In this document: piece by piece, positions 1 through 7,797 of the stretch
Numbering within the stretch: the stretch's first letter is position 1
How the letters are laid out: each line of letters starts with the position of its first letter
Assembly (NCBI RefSeq): GCF_039729195.1
Contig: NZ_CP155796.1
Location: 992,001-1,056,000 of the forward strand
DNA length: 64,000 nt
Direction: 5' to 3'
Origin: Mycobacterium sp. DL
GTDB lineage: Bacteria; Actinomycetota; Actinomycetes; Mycobacteriales; Mycobacteriaceae
Made by a program: the position numbers and the translations under genes
The notes under the pieces: generated by a model
What the model was told of the DNA's origin: nothing
Database searches by the model: none
What the model saw: the letters and a program-made list of their open reading frames with translations, nothing else

Positions 1-661
1 CGAGTTGGGATTTCGCAGCGCTCAGGCCGGCGGCCGTCGCCACCCGCAACGCCCAATCCTCGGTCTGGATGAGGTTCGGCAGCGCCCCGATCAGGGCTTC
101 TGGCTTGATGATGTGCGTCGACACCGCCCCCTGCTCTGGCCATCCCCACCCGCCGCCATCGAGTGCGGTCAACAAGACCTTGTCCTGGATACCGGCAAGG
201 GACGCTTGGGGCGTTGCGCCGTCGGGTAGGTGATAGGTCGGAAGGTCGGCGATCAGGCGGGTCACCTCCTCGTCGGTGAGCCGACGGACGCGACCCGGTC
301 CGGGGCGCTGTCCGGCGTCGAGGATCTGCACCGCCCCCGCGCATTCGGCGCCGACTCGGCGCAGGAGTTCCATGCTGTCGGTGACGGGCACTCCTGCCTC
401 GGTGCCGATGTGCTCGCGCAGATTCCCCTCGGGCAGAAGCCCTTCGATGAAGGCTGACACCGGTAGCCCGGAGCTGGGTCGCTTGCCGTCCTCGACAGGG
501 TGACCGGAGATCGGCACGGCGAGCGAGAGGACACGGCTGCCTTCGCCGAACGCATCAAATGCATCCTCGGTGAAGTCCAAGCGGAATCGAAAGCGGCTTG
601 GCTCGCTCAGCCGCGCGATGTGCACACCGTGCAGCCACACCTCGAGCGACCTACTGGGCAT
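1..661 (-). CDS. hipA: HipA-family Ser/Thr kinase toxin, partial (module 1)
   Basis: About 220 residues are readable on the minus strand before the window edge cuts the gene; the C-terminal kinase half is missing. It starts at an ATG (MPSRSLEVWLHG) that overlaps the end of the upstream HTH gene by 11 bp. Visible features are the N-terminal HipA domain (LSLAVPISG, FIEGLLPEGNLREH), the conserved SLAGIQDKVLL segment matching the SLPGAQPK-type HipA motif, and THIIKPE at the start of the ATP-binding region. HipA proteins are bacterial kinases that phosphorylate translation factors such as GltX in the best-known case; the target here is unknown. The HTH gene directly upstream is the expected antitoxin. 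Confidence 0.88.
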   Translation of the reverse strand, partial: MPSRSLEVWLHGVHIARLSEPSRFRFRLDFTEDAFDAFGEGSRVLSLAVPISGHPVEDGKRPSSGLPVSAFIEGLLPEGNLREHIGTEAGVPVTDSMELLRRVGAECAGAVQILDAGQRPGPGRVRRLTDEEVTRLIADLPTYHLPDGATPQASLAGIQDKVLLTALDGGGWGWPEQGAVSTHIIKPEALIGALPNLIQTEDWALRVATAAGLSAAKSQL

Positions 662-902
662 CGACGACCGCTACGCGCGTGAATTTCGGGACAACGGCGA
701 TCGCGTGACCGCACTCCGACAGCGCCCGCAGTGCGGTGTCGACGTTGACGGCCTCGCCCCGTTCGAGGCGGGAGATGGTCATCCGTGTGACGCCGATGCG
801 GTCGGCGAGTTCGTCCTGGCGCAGTCCCTTCTGATGCCGAAGCATGCGAATGCGGGCGCCGAACTCGGCGGTGTCGTAGACGAGCGACACGTTGTGATCC
901 AT
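651..902 (-). CDS. hipB: HipB-like XRE-family antitoxin (module 1)
   Basis: An 83-residue protein that is almost entirely one Cro/XRE helix-turn-helix: ARIRMLRHQKGLRQDELADRIGVTRMT, where DELADRIG is helix 2 and TRMTISRLERG the recognition helix. Its stop lies inside the start of the HipA gene (11-bp overlap), so the pair is probably translationally coupled with antitoxin first, the usual hipBA order. No Shine-Dalgarno is visible. A TATGAT hexamer sits 6 bases before the ATG, which suggests a leaderless transcript (inference). A perfect inverted repeat overlaps this promoter and is the probable autoregulatory operator. Confidence 0.85.
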   Translation of the reverse strand: MDHNVSLVYDTAEFGARIRMLRHQKGLRQDELADRIGVTRMTISRLERGEAVNVDTALRALSECGHAIAVVPKFTRVAVVDAQ

Positions 903-903
903 T

Positions 904-940
904 TAGCGATCATAGCTGGCCTCCGAACAATTGATCGCTA
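904..940. promoter_or_regulatory. Probable HipB operator (inverted repeat)
   Basis: Perfect 9-bp arms TAGCGATCA (904-912) and TGATCGCTA (932-940) are separated by 19 bp, immediately upstream of hipB. One arm overlaps the TATGAT -10-like hexamer on the minus strand, so protein binding would block transcription. HipB proteins autoregulate through such palindromes; binding here is inferred. Confidence 0.65.
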
Positions 941-1018
941 TTTCGATCAGGAGCGTGGTCGGGTGCGAAACTCGGAATATGCATCATGGCGGCTGGGTCG
1001 GCGACACCATTCTCCGAC

Positions 1019-1080
1019 GTCGAGACTGCAGCGGCGGCGGGTGCCACTCGCACTTCGTCGCCGCCAGCGCAGTCTGAACG
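1019..1080 (-). repeat. 62-bp palindromic element, copy 1 (inverted orientation)
   Basis: Starts GTCGAGACTGC and ends GCAGTCTGAACG with GC-rich inner arms, so it can fold into a long hairpin. It is the only copy whose arms are swapped: CCAGCGCAGTC is on the right, where the other copies have GGCTGCAGTC. It lies between hipB and the SIMPL gene. Confidence 0.85.
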
Positions 1081-1133
1081 GCCTGCCCCGCGCACTTCGA
1101 GGGGTGTCGGGGCCTCCCACTAGCGTGGCCCGG

Positions 1134-1811
1134 ATGTCCACTGAGATCACAGTCCGGGGTTCGTTCTCCGCCTTCCAGCCGCCCGAGCGGGGGACCGTGC
1201 ACGCCTCCATCAGCTATCACGGTCCCGAGAAGGACTGGGTCTACGACCAGGTGGCGCGTGACCTCGAGGTCGTGAAGGAATCGATCCTCCGGCTCGAGGA
1301 CGGCGACGACGGCGCCGTCACCCGGTGGTCAGCGGCACAGTTGCGGACCTGGTCGCATCGGCCCAGAAACGAGGATGGTGACGAGCTCCCGGTCATCCAT
1401 GATGCGAGCGTCAGCGTCGAGGTGAGGTTCCGCGACTTCACCGCACTGTCGCAGTGGGTGGGAGGGCATGTCACCGGCACCGAAGGATTCGAACTCAGGT
1501 ACGTGGAGTGGGCGCTCACCACCAAAAGCCGGGACGAACTGGTGACGAGAGTCCGTACCCAAGCCGTTCAGGATGCGGCAGCCCGCGCGCAGCTGTACGC
1601 CGACGCCCTCGAGCTCGGAAAGGTCCGTCCCATCGCGATCGCCGACGCGGGGATGCTCGGTGCCGAAGCACATTCTCAGGGTGGCGACGGGATGGGTTTC
1701 TTACACGCGGCGCCGGCGTCATCAGGCGGCGGCCCCGACGTCGAGCTCGTACCGAAAGACATCAGCGTGTCGGCGACCGTTGATGCGCGGTTCGTCGCAG
1801 CCCCCTCCTAG
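1134..1811 (+). CDS. SIMPL-domain (DUF541) protein
   Basis: A 225-residue protein from an ATG at 1134; the frame is open far upstream but runs through the 62-bp repeat there, so the internal start is preferred. It begins MSTEITVRGS and ends with DISVSATVDARF, the alternating beta pattern of the SIMPL/DUF541 fold. The central VQDAAARAQLYADALEL stretch is the family's conserved helix (normally A..KA..lA..lG). No signal peptide is present, so it is probably cytoplasmic. A TAGCGT hexamer 7 bases upstream of the ATG could give a leaderless mRNA. SIMPL-domain function is poorly known; no specific role can be assigned. Confidence 0.75.
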   Translation: MSTEITVRGSFSAFQPPERGTVHASISYHGPEKDWVYDQVARDLEVVKESILRLEDGDDGAVTRWSAAQLRTWSHRPRNEDGDELPVIHDASVSVEVRFRDFTALSQWVGGHVTGTEGFELRYVEWALTTKSRDELVTRVRTQAVQDAAARAQLYADALELGKVRPIAIADAGMLGAEAHSQGGDGMGFLHAAPASSGGGPDVELVPKDISVSATVDARFVAAPS

Positions 1812-2032
1812 TCACTTCGTCACGAAGGCGGCAACCACCAGCTCGTGCCGCCGGCCGCCGAGGTCGTGCCCGACGTCGTTCCGGTGCAGGTGAGCCGTCC
1901 GCGGGCGTCGCAGTTCCGACTGCGCGGCGAACCTGGATGCCCGCTGTGAGGTCCGTGCCCGTAGGCTGGTGTCTCGACACCGACGGTGGCTGGACTGCGC
2001 CGATCTGACGCACCCACCCGAGGACTCCCCTG

Positions 2033-3118
2033 ATGGCGATCGCCGATGTCTCCACGTACACGCACCTGAGCACGCAAGACATCGAAGCGATCGCCGACGA
2101 ACTCGACACGATTCGCCGTGACGTCGAGGAGTCGCTCGGGACCAAGGACGCGGCATACATCCGTCGCACAATCATCTTCCAGCGAGTGCTTGATGTCGGG
2201 GCGCGTCTGGTGATCGCGCGCAGTCGGTCGAGGGCCGGTTGGTGGCTGGGAACCGCCTCGTTGGCGTACGCGAAATCCATCGAGAACATGGAACTCGGCC
2301 ACAACATCTCGCACGGCCAGTGGGACTGGATGAACGACCCCGAGATCCACTCCACCAGTTGGGAGTGGGACATGGCGGGGCTGTCCGCGCAGTGGCGGTA
2401 TTCGCACAACTACCGGCATCACATCTTCAGCAACGTGCTCGGCATGGACGAGGACATCGGCTACCGCCTGCTGCGGGTGACCCCCGACCAACCATGGCGC
2501 CATCCCCACCTGTGGACACCGCTGCGAAACCTGTTGCTGGCAGCGACCTTCGAATGGGGCATCGCCCTGCACGGTCTGCGCTCGGAGCGGGACCGGGTCG
2601 ACACACCGGCGGGCAGGGCTGCGGAGGAACGCCGGTTCTTCGGCAAGGTCGCCCGTCAGTTGAGCAAGGATTACGTGTTGCTCCCGGCACTGAGCTTGCG
2701 ACGGTGGCGTCGAACTCTGGCGGCCAACGTCACTGCGAACCTGCTTCGGAACATGTGGGTGTACGTGAACATCATCTGCGGGCACATCCCCGACGGCGCC
2801 GAGACGTTCGACCCGGCGGTGCTCGACGGTGAGACCAAAGGCGAGTGGTATCTGCGGCAGATGCTCGGGGCTGCGAACTTCAAAGCGTCTCCGCTGCTGG
2901 CACTTTCAGGCGGTCACCTGTGCTATCAGATCGAACACCACCTGTTTCCGGACCTGCCGAGCAACCGCCTCGCTGAGGTCAGCGTCCGCGTACGGGAATT
3001 GTGCGCGAAGTACGACCTGCCGTACAACACCGGATCGTTCGCAAGCCAGTTTTTCCGTTCGCAGCGGACCATCCACACCCTGGCGGTTCCCGACGGTGTT
3101 CTGGCCTCCAGTCGCTGA
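2033..3118 (+). CDS. Membrane fatty-acid desaturase (DesA3-like acyl-CoA desaturase)
   Basis: A 361-residue di-iron desaturase. Three histidine boxes are present: GHNISH (residues 89-94), HNYRHH (125-130) and QIEHH near residue 300, the last in the LCYQIEHHLFPDLPSNRL context typical of acyl-lipid/acyl-CoA front-end-type enzymes. The opening MAIADVSTYTHLS and the segments GQWDWMNDPEIHS and LPYNTGSF closely recall mycobacterial DesA3, the stearoyl-CoA delta-9 desaturase that makes oleate. It is shorter than DesA3 (about 427 aa), lacking a C-terminal tail. It would need a partner reductase, which is not in the window. The exact double-bond position cannot be told from sequence. Confidence 0.85.
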   Translation: MAIADVSTYTHLSTQDIEAIADELDTIRRDVEESLGTKDAAYIRRTIIFQRVLDVGARLVIARSRSRAGWWLGTASLAYAKSIENMELGHNISHGQWDWMNDPEIHSTSWEWDMAGLSAQWRYSHNYRHHIFSNVLGMDEDIGYRLLRVTPDQPWRHPHLWTPLRNLLLAATFEWGIALHGLRSERDRVDTPAGRAAEERRFFGKVARQLSKDYVLLPALSLRRWRRTLAANVTANLLRNMWVYVNIICGHIPDGAETFDPAVLDGETKGEWYLRQMLGAANFKASPLLALSGGHLCYQIEHHLFPDLPSNRLAEVSVRVRELCAKYDLPYNTGSFASQFFRSQRTIHTLAVPDGVLASSR

Positions 3119-3233
3119 CAGGGCGCGTTCAGCAGTCCTGTCCAGGCCGTCAGGGCACTCAACGCAGCCCGGCCGGCACGTCCCTATTTCCGTCGCCACC
3201 CGATGAGGCGGTACGCGCTCCGCCGCCCAACTG

Positions 3234-3503
3234 TCACGGCCATTCGCTGACCCGGGCTGCATTGAACTGTGCGAGGGCCGCGCTGATCGCTCGTCCGTGT
3301 TCGGTGGGCTCCCAGTCGTCGTCAAGGTTGTCTGCGAGCTCGTCACTTAGGACGGACATGATCTGCTCTGCCTCCGGCCGGGTCACTATCCCTGCGTGGC
3401 GAATGCTCTCGAACAAGCGAGGATTCCGACGAGCGAGAATCTCACTGAGTAATTCGCCCTGGTCCGCGCTGAGAAAATCGAAGTGACTATCCACCTGCTC
3501 CAC
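3234..3503 (-). CDS. Small acidic protein, probable immunity protein for the adjacent toxin
   Basis: An 89-residue acidic protein, all-helical in appearance, that starts at a GTG inside the 3' end of the upstream toxin gene (17-bp overlap). It contains SADQGELLSEILARRN and SDELADNLDDDWEPTEHG and has no signal or membrane segment. Position immediately downstream of, and overlapping, a polymorphic toxin-like gene is the classic place for a cognate immunity protein; the sequence itself is not a family I recognise. A second in-frame GTG three codons downstream is an alternative start. Confidence 0.6.
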   Translation of the reverse strand: MEQVDSHFDFLSADQGELLSEILARRNPRLFESIRHAGIVTRPEAEQIMSVLSDELADNLDDDWEPTEHGRAISAALAQFNAARVSEWP

Positions 3504-4761
3504 CCCCTGCTGTTCCAGTGCTGTTGTTCGCCCAACCAGTCACTACTTTGCCTTGTTCGTTGACAACAACGGTCGCATCTTCGCCGGTGTATCGGTAGCT
3601 CACTCGGCCCTGGCCGTCTACCAGGCGCTCTACGTCGCGCACGGGCTCAGTGAATGCATCCTCCAATGCTTCTCTGCGTACTCCGATCCCGCCATCGCGT
3701 CCTGAAATTTGGTCTTCGGCGTGTTTGGTGTAGCCAGTCATCGACCTTGGCGCTGTCTCTGGAATCGAGACATTCGGACGAGTCGGCTTCTCCTCCGGCT
3801 TTTGCCTCCGCCCGAGGCTTTTGATGCGCTGCAGCTTCTGGCGCAACCCGACGATGTCCTGCGCCCTCTGGACGCCCTTGCCGATGTTCTTCGAAATCTT
3901 CCACGCACTAACAGCTTCGCCGATGATGCGGGCGAACTTCGTGATCGACTGGGCAGCCTTGGCTGTCGCCGCGACGGCACCGGCGCCGAACGAGACGAAC
4001 GACGCGGCGATTCCGATCGCCGCTGTCGCCGCCAGTTCGACCGCCAGATCCTCCAGGATGCTCCCGAGTTGCGTACGCAGATCGTCGAGCGCGGACCTGT
4101 AGTCCCTGCAGGACCGCGCCAGCTCGGCGCAGCCATCCAACACCGACGTCGTCGCGTCGCGGAGTTCTTCGAGGTCTCGCACGATGTACTCGACCTCTGG
4201 TGACCGGGTATCCCGGAAGCTGCGGGCGTCTACCTCGAGCGCCTCAGCGATCGTCGTCGTCTGATACACCGTGGCGAGCCGATCCCACGCACCTGCGGCC
4301 GTCGCCACTTTGTCCGTGTCACCGTCAGGTACTGGCACACCCACCTGCGCCATCAACCCGACGGTGTCGACCAGCCCACTGCCCGGCCCACCCGCAGAGG
4401 GCGGAACCGAGAGGACGCCGGCCGTACTTGGGGGTTCCGGTGGCTTCGTCGGCGCGGAACCCTGACTGCCGGGCGTGGCGTTGTGTTCGGCTACCGCGTG
4501 ATTGTGACCGGCCTGAATGACCACGCCGCCATAGTTCTCCATCGCCGTGACCAGATCATTGACAGCACCGAGCAATTCGCCCACTCGTTCGTCGTACGAC
4601 GCCGCCCATGCGGTACCCGAGTCGTCGGTGCCCGCCATCGATCCGGTGGCCCCGAGGGCGGCGACGTTGACGTTGAATGCGTCGTAGAGCTTGCCCGCCT
4701 TGTCGAACAACCCTCTGCCCACCGCGTAGTAGGTGGCGACGTCGACGTCTTGGGCAGTCAC
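3487..4761 (-). CDS. ESX-type polymorphic toxin with C-terminal RNase-like domain
   Basis: A 424-residue protein. The N-terminal two thirds are helical, WXG100-like and linker regions (VDVATYYAVGRGLF; a PPEPPSTAGVLSVPPSAGG linker), then an alanine-rich amphipathic or membrane-active stretch near residues 240-265 and a basic region. The last ~85 residues look like a separate toxin domain: YTKHAEDQISGRDGG, ALEDAFTEP, VSYRYTGEDATVVVNEQGKVVT, with the H/R and beta-hairpin pattern of small BECR/colicin-like RNases (assignment tentative). It starts with GTG overlapping the upstream WXG100 gene by 4 bp and overlaps the downstream putative immunity gene. Secretion through an ESX system elsewhere in the genome is inferred. 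Confidence 0.7.
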   Translation of the reverse strand: MTAQDVDVATYYAVGRGLFDKAGKLYDAFNVNVAALGATGSMAGTDDSGTAWAASYDERVGELLGAVNDLVTAMENYGGVVIQAGHNHAVAEHNATPGSQGSAPTKPPEPPSTAGVLSVPPSAGGPGSGLVDTVGLMAQVGVPVPDGDTDKVATAAGAWDRLATVYQTTTIAEALEVDARSFRDTRSPEVEYIVRDLEELRDATTSVLDGCAELARSCRDYRSALDDLRTQLGSILEDLAVELAATAAIGIAASFVSFGAGAVAATAKAAQSITKFARIIGEAVSAWKISKNIGKGVQRAQDIVGLRQKLQRIKSLGRRQKPEEKPTRPNVSIPETAPRSMTGYTKHAEDQISGRDGGIGVRREALEDAFTEPVRDVERLVDGQGRVSYRYTGEDATVVVNEQGKVVTGWANNSTGTAGGGAGG

Positions 4762-5042
4762 GTCAGCATGGCCACGTTGAGCTGCCCGGCGTCGCGGTAG
4801 TTGAGGTGGGCGTTGTGCGCCGCGGCTCGCAGCTGTGTGAGCGCCTCACGCATCTGTGTGGCACCCGCCATCCACTCGTCATGCCGGGCGCGGTGCGCAG
4901 CGGAGCCCTCACCGGACCAGGTGGTGTGGAGGTCGGCGATCTGCGCATCGATGTGACGTGCGAGCGCCTCTGCCCGTTCGTCGAAGGACTGCAGGCGAGC
5001 CACGAAGTCCAACAATTCCTCGAGCTCGACTCGGTAGCGCAT
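4758..5042 (-). CDS. WXG100-family protein (ESX substrate/chaperone partner)
   Basis: A 94-residue four-helix-hairpin type protein with WSG at the mid-turn (TTWSGEGSAAH), the WXG signature, in a protein of the standard ~100-residue length. It overlaps its upstream WXG100 neighbour by one base (TGATG) and the downstream toxin by four (GTGA), so all four genes of this locus form one coupled operon. WXG100 proteins act as heterodimeric partners that lead larger substrates to the type VII secretion ATPase. Confidence 0.85.
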   Translation of the reverse strand: MRYRVELEELLDFVARLQSFDERAEALARHIDAQIADLHTTWSGEGSAAHRARHDEWMAGATQMREALTQLRAAAHNAHLNYRDAGQLNVAMLT

Positions 5043-5353
5043 CAGATCCCCAGATCCATCGGTACGGAGTCGATTCCTACCGCTGATTCAGCGTCCTGCT
5101 CGGAGTAGCGGACGGCAGCGAGACCGAGGGTGTGCGACCTCTCGGCGAGTGCATCGACCAACGTGCTCGCGCCTCCGAGCCACTCCGCCCACATAGCCGA
5201 ATACGCGGATGAAGCTAGACCAGTCCATCCCCGAGACAAGTTGTCCCAGTGGCGTTCCAGTCGCGCCAACTCCTCGCGAAGTTCCTCGGCGTCGTTGCCT
5301 ACGGCACGTGATGTGTTGTACGCATGGTCAGCATCTACTCTCAGGTGATCCAT
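5042..5353 (-). CDS. WXG100-family protein (first gene of toxin operon)
   Basis: A 103-residue helical protein with WTG at the hairpin turn (SRGWTGLASSAYS). I chose the ATG at 5353 (MDHLRVDADHAY) because a GGGGA Shine-Dalgarno lies 6 bases upstream; an in-frame start 33 bp further out has no such signal. It is the promoter-proximal gene of the minus-strand operon WXG100-WXG100-toxin-immunity. It probably pairs with the next gene product as an Esx-like heterodimer. No ESX core genes (EccC, EccD) are in the window. Confidence 0.83.
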   Translation of the reverse strand: MDHLRVDADHAYNTSRAVGNDAEELREELARLERHWDNLSRGWTGLASSAYSAMWAEWLGGASTLVDALAERSHTLGLAAVRYSEQDAESAVGIDSVPMDLGI

Positions 5354-5511
5354 CGAATTCCCCAGTGGCTGCGCCGTCGTCGGCATCGAGCCTAACGGCC
5401 ACCGAGGGGGCGATCAGACACCAATTTTCTCGCGGTTCGTTCTGCCGAACACCCCCGCGACCTGAATCCGACCAGCGGGCTCACGCCATGTCGGCGGCCG
5501 ATACGGATACC

Positions 5512-6084
5512 TCAGCGGCCCGTCAACTCCTCGAGCGCGAAATCCATCTCGGCTGGTTCGCTCACCCGAACCCTGCCGCCGTCGAGTGCATTGACTCGTC
5601 GATAGATTTCGCCGTCGAGGCGGTAGGCGAGGAATCGTTCGTCAGACGGCGCGTCGGGGTCGACGATCCAGTAGTGCTCGATGCCCGCCTTGGCATATTC
5701 GTCGAGCTTCATGACGTGATCGGTCCCTCGCGAACCCGGCGAGACGATCTCGACGACGAGCAAGACATCGGCTGCCGCGACCCGGGCGGCGCGCCGCTCG
5801 ACTACGCGCTCCGGTATGACGACGATGTCGGGGTCGCGGACACTCGGCGGGAACGATGCTCTCGTGATCACCTCGATCTCGGGCAGTGCTTCGAGGCCCT
5901 CTGGCAGATGATCGTCGAGGAGGCGAGTGAGCCGCTTTGAAATGCGTTGATGCCATAGCTGCGGCCGCGGCGACATGGTCAGGGTTCCCTCACTGAGTTC
6001 CCACCGTCGCGTCGGGTCGAGCTCGAGCGCATCCCATTGCTCGAGGCTGAGCAAACCGGGAGGCAGGTGCGCAAGGTCGGACAC
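5512..6084 (-). CDS. Uma2-family (DUF820) restriction-fold nuclease-like protein
   Basis: A 190-residue Uma2 protein. It shows WELSEGTL near the N-terminus, RDPDIVVIP, and LVVEIVSPGSRGTD followed by K..EYAKAGIEHYWIVDPD, which together form the PD-(D/E)xK-like core: D in RDPD, E in VVEI, K in the following helix. Start is a GTG preceded by an excellent Shine-Dalgarno, AAGGAGGT. Uma2 genes are abundant in cyanobacteria and actinobacteria, often in accessory regions; the cellular role is unknown. It stands alone here. Confidence 0.85.
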   Translation of the reverse strand: MSDLAHLPPGLLSLEQWDALELDPTRRWELSEGTLTMSPRPQLWHQRISKRLTRLLDDHLPEGLEALPEIEVITRASFPPSVRDPDIVVIPERVVERRAARVAAADVLLVVEIVSPGSRGTDHVMKLDEYAKAGIEHYWIVDPDAPSDERFLAYRLDGEIYRRVNALDGGRVRVSEPAEMDFALEELTGR

Positions 6085-6343
6085 CGGACACCTCCTTTCG
6101 GATCGAACTCAGGTAAGTGCAGGTTACGCGCAACAGCGATCACTTCGGAGTCTGGTGGACCCCGCCGACAAACGAATGCCCGCGATGGCGTCGGTGATGC
6201 GTATCCACGCTCATTCATCACAAGTCTGCGCGTTATCCACAGTTGACGCCGTGCAGCTGCATTCACGCGTCCGTTCGTCGAACCCGCGACCGACACTCGA
6301 CTGACATCGGCGCGCGATCCGCGTCATCACAGATCGGGGCGAC

Positions 6344-7324
6344 ATGGGAAACAGGGCGAACTTCGTCATCGTCAAAGATCAGGATTGGCAGCTGTACTAC
6401 TCACATTGGGGCGGCTGCCGCATGCTCGACGCGTTGATCGGCGGACCCGGCCTCGCGTTGCGGTACGCGGCCTCGCTTCGGCAATGCGAGAAGGATGCGT
6501 GGTGCGACCCGGGGTGGGCCGACGGCGGCGCGGTGGTGGATCTGGACCGTCACCGCGTGCTGTTCTTCGGTGAATCATTGATGGTGGAGATGAACACGCG
6601 CCGCGCGCTGATGAGGGTGCTCGCCACGGTCTGGTCGGGCTACGAGATCTGCTGGGCATACGACGGAACTGCTGAGCTGGCAGGCTATGTCGGAGCAGAG
6701 CTGCGTCAGTCGCCGTGGGACAGGAAGCCGACGCTGAAGCTTGCCCGGCAACGGAATCAGATGTGCCACCTCGTCTCAGTGATCGACGCCGAGGGGAAGC
6801 TGCGATTCTGGCCGTTGTGGTGGCACCTCAGCAAGGGGTGGCACGGACCGGAGCTGTTGAACAGGTTGCCCGGTCGGGGTGTCGGCCGCATCATGCTCGG
6901 CAAGATCCCGGAGGGCGGCATCCACATCGATGTGCCCCGAAAGACATTGGGGGCGTGGCAGACAGCCGATACAATGGGATTCTTCGCAGCACTTCCGGAG
7001 GTGTGGAACGGTTGGCAGGCGGAGATTTGGGAAGACCGCTTCGAGGAACACGTCGGGCGGTGTGGCGGCGATCTTCGGGTACCTGCACTGGACGTGGTCG
7101 CCGGCGTAGACAGCGCCGAGGTGCGGATCGGCGAGCGGGTACACGAGAGCTTCGAGGACAGCCCGGCAGGGCAGGTCGTCAAACTCGCGGAACTCTTTGC
7201 GCCCACGGCGCCCGGGTTCGTGGTCAGCGACGACGCGGTGTCCGACGCTGCGGTCCGCCCCACGACGGCCGAGTGGTCGCGCTTCGTCGCCGCGTGCGAT
7301 CTACTGCGTGCAGAGGCAGCATGA
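6344..7324 (+). CDS. Conserved actinobacterial protein of unknown function
   Basis: A 326-residue soluble protein starting MGNRANFVIV; its opening, including LYYSHWGGCRMLD, resembles a family I recall from streptomycetes and mycobacteria with no assigned function. It is rich in tryptophan (WDRKP, WPLWWHLSKGWHGPE, WNGWQAEIWEDRFEEH). No signal peptide, membrane segment or recognisable catalytic motif is visible. It is a single gene with 259 bp upstream and the riboswitch leader downstream. A carbohydrate- or nucleotide-related role would be a guess, so none is given. Confidence 0.7.
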   Translation: MGNRANFVIVKDQDWQLYYSHWGGCRMLDALIGGPGLALRYAASLRQCEKDAWCDPGWADGGAVVDLDRHRVLFFGESLMVEMNTRRALMRVLATVWSGYEICWAYDGTAELAGYVGAELRQSPWDRKPTLKLARQRNQMCHLVSVIDAEGKLRFWPLWWHLSKGWHGPELLNRLPGRGVGRIMLGKIPEGGIHIDVPRKTLGAWQTADTMGFFAALPEVWNGWQAEIWEDRFEEHVGRCGGDLRVPALDVVAGVDSAEVRIGERVHESFEDSPAGQVVKLAELFAPTAPGFVVSDDAVSDAAVRPTTAEWSRFVAACDLLRAEAA

Positions 7325-7640
7325 GACGAGCTACCGTGCGTCAGCTATAGAGGTACCAATGCCTGCGAAAGCTCCCTGGCCACAGTGGCTTCCGCCAGTT
7401 CGCTACTGACCTAGGCGGGACAGGTCCGCAGTTGCCTACCGTGCCAGGTTGAAGAAAGCGCCGGGCGTGTGCGTCATCCTTTGCGGGCCCTATGGCCGAG
7501 ATCTACGTGACGGCTGTCGATCGCGGCGACTCGATGCCAGTTCACGACCCTGAGGTCGATGTGGCCACGAGGCGTCGAACGGACTCGCTTCACAGACGCA
7601 GCGGCCGACGTCCCCGTCGAGGGCCGCCAATTGCAGCACT
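7325..7640. other. Non-coding stretch ahead of the cobalamin riboswitch
   Basis: About 315 bp between the end of the hypothetical gene and the riboswitch aptamer. Small open frames here, on both strands, have no start signals and no protein-like composition. It must contain the promoter of the btu operon, but I cannot place it with confidence. Confidence 0.5.
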
Positions 7641-7644
7641 TGCT

Positions 7645-7738
7645 ACAGTGCCAGGCGAGGGAGTCGGGAATCTGGTGTGAATCCAGGGCTGACGCGCAAC
7701 GGTATGGGCCTCCACAGGGCCTGAGTCCGACCGCCGGC
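7645..7738 (+). ncRNA. Cobalamin (B12) riboswitch
   Basis: The aptamer core is well conserved: GTGCC at the 5' side, then GGGAATCTGGTG, GAATCCAGGGCTGA, CGCAACGGTA, a GC hairpin (gggcctc...gggcct) and GAGTCCGACCGCC. These match the order and spacing of the cobalamin-element consensus (GGGAA-GGTG-AATCC-CTG-CGCAACGGT-GAGTCCG). It lies 60 bp before the GTG start of the first BtuF-like gene. No obvious intrinsic terminator with a U tract follows, so control is probably at translation initiation (inference). Boundaries are approximate. Confidence 0.93.
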
Positions 7739-7797
7739 TTCCTCACGAAATGTCGAGTGGCTCCGCGAAATGAGCCTGACACCGAAGGAAGTGCGCT

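Noticed and set aside
570-1133. Long upstream extension of the SIMPL frame
   Set aside because: It runs antisense to hipB and through a 62-bp repeat; the ATG at 1134 gives a normal-length protein.
1762-2785. Long minus-strand frames opposite the desaturase
   Set aside because: High-GC antisense shadows with arginine/proline-rich random composition; the plus-strand gene has all three histidine boxes.
6233-6241. Perfect DnaA-box TTATCCACA in the gap before the gene at 6344
   Set aside because: A single box with no cluster, no AT-rich region and no dnaA/dnaN nearby; chance or a regulatory site is more likely than an origin.
7474-7782. 102-codon minus-strand frame over the riboswitch
   Set aside because: Antisense to a conserved RNA element, with no protein-like pattern.
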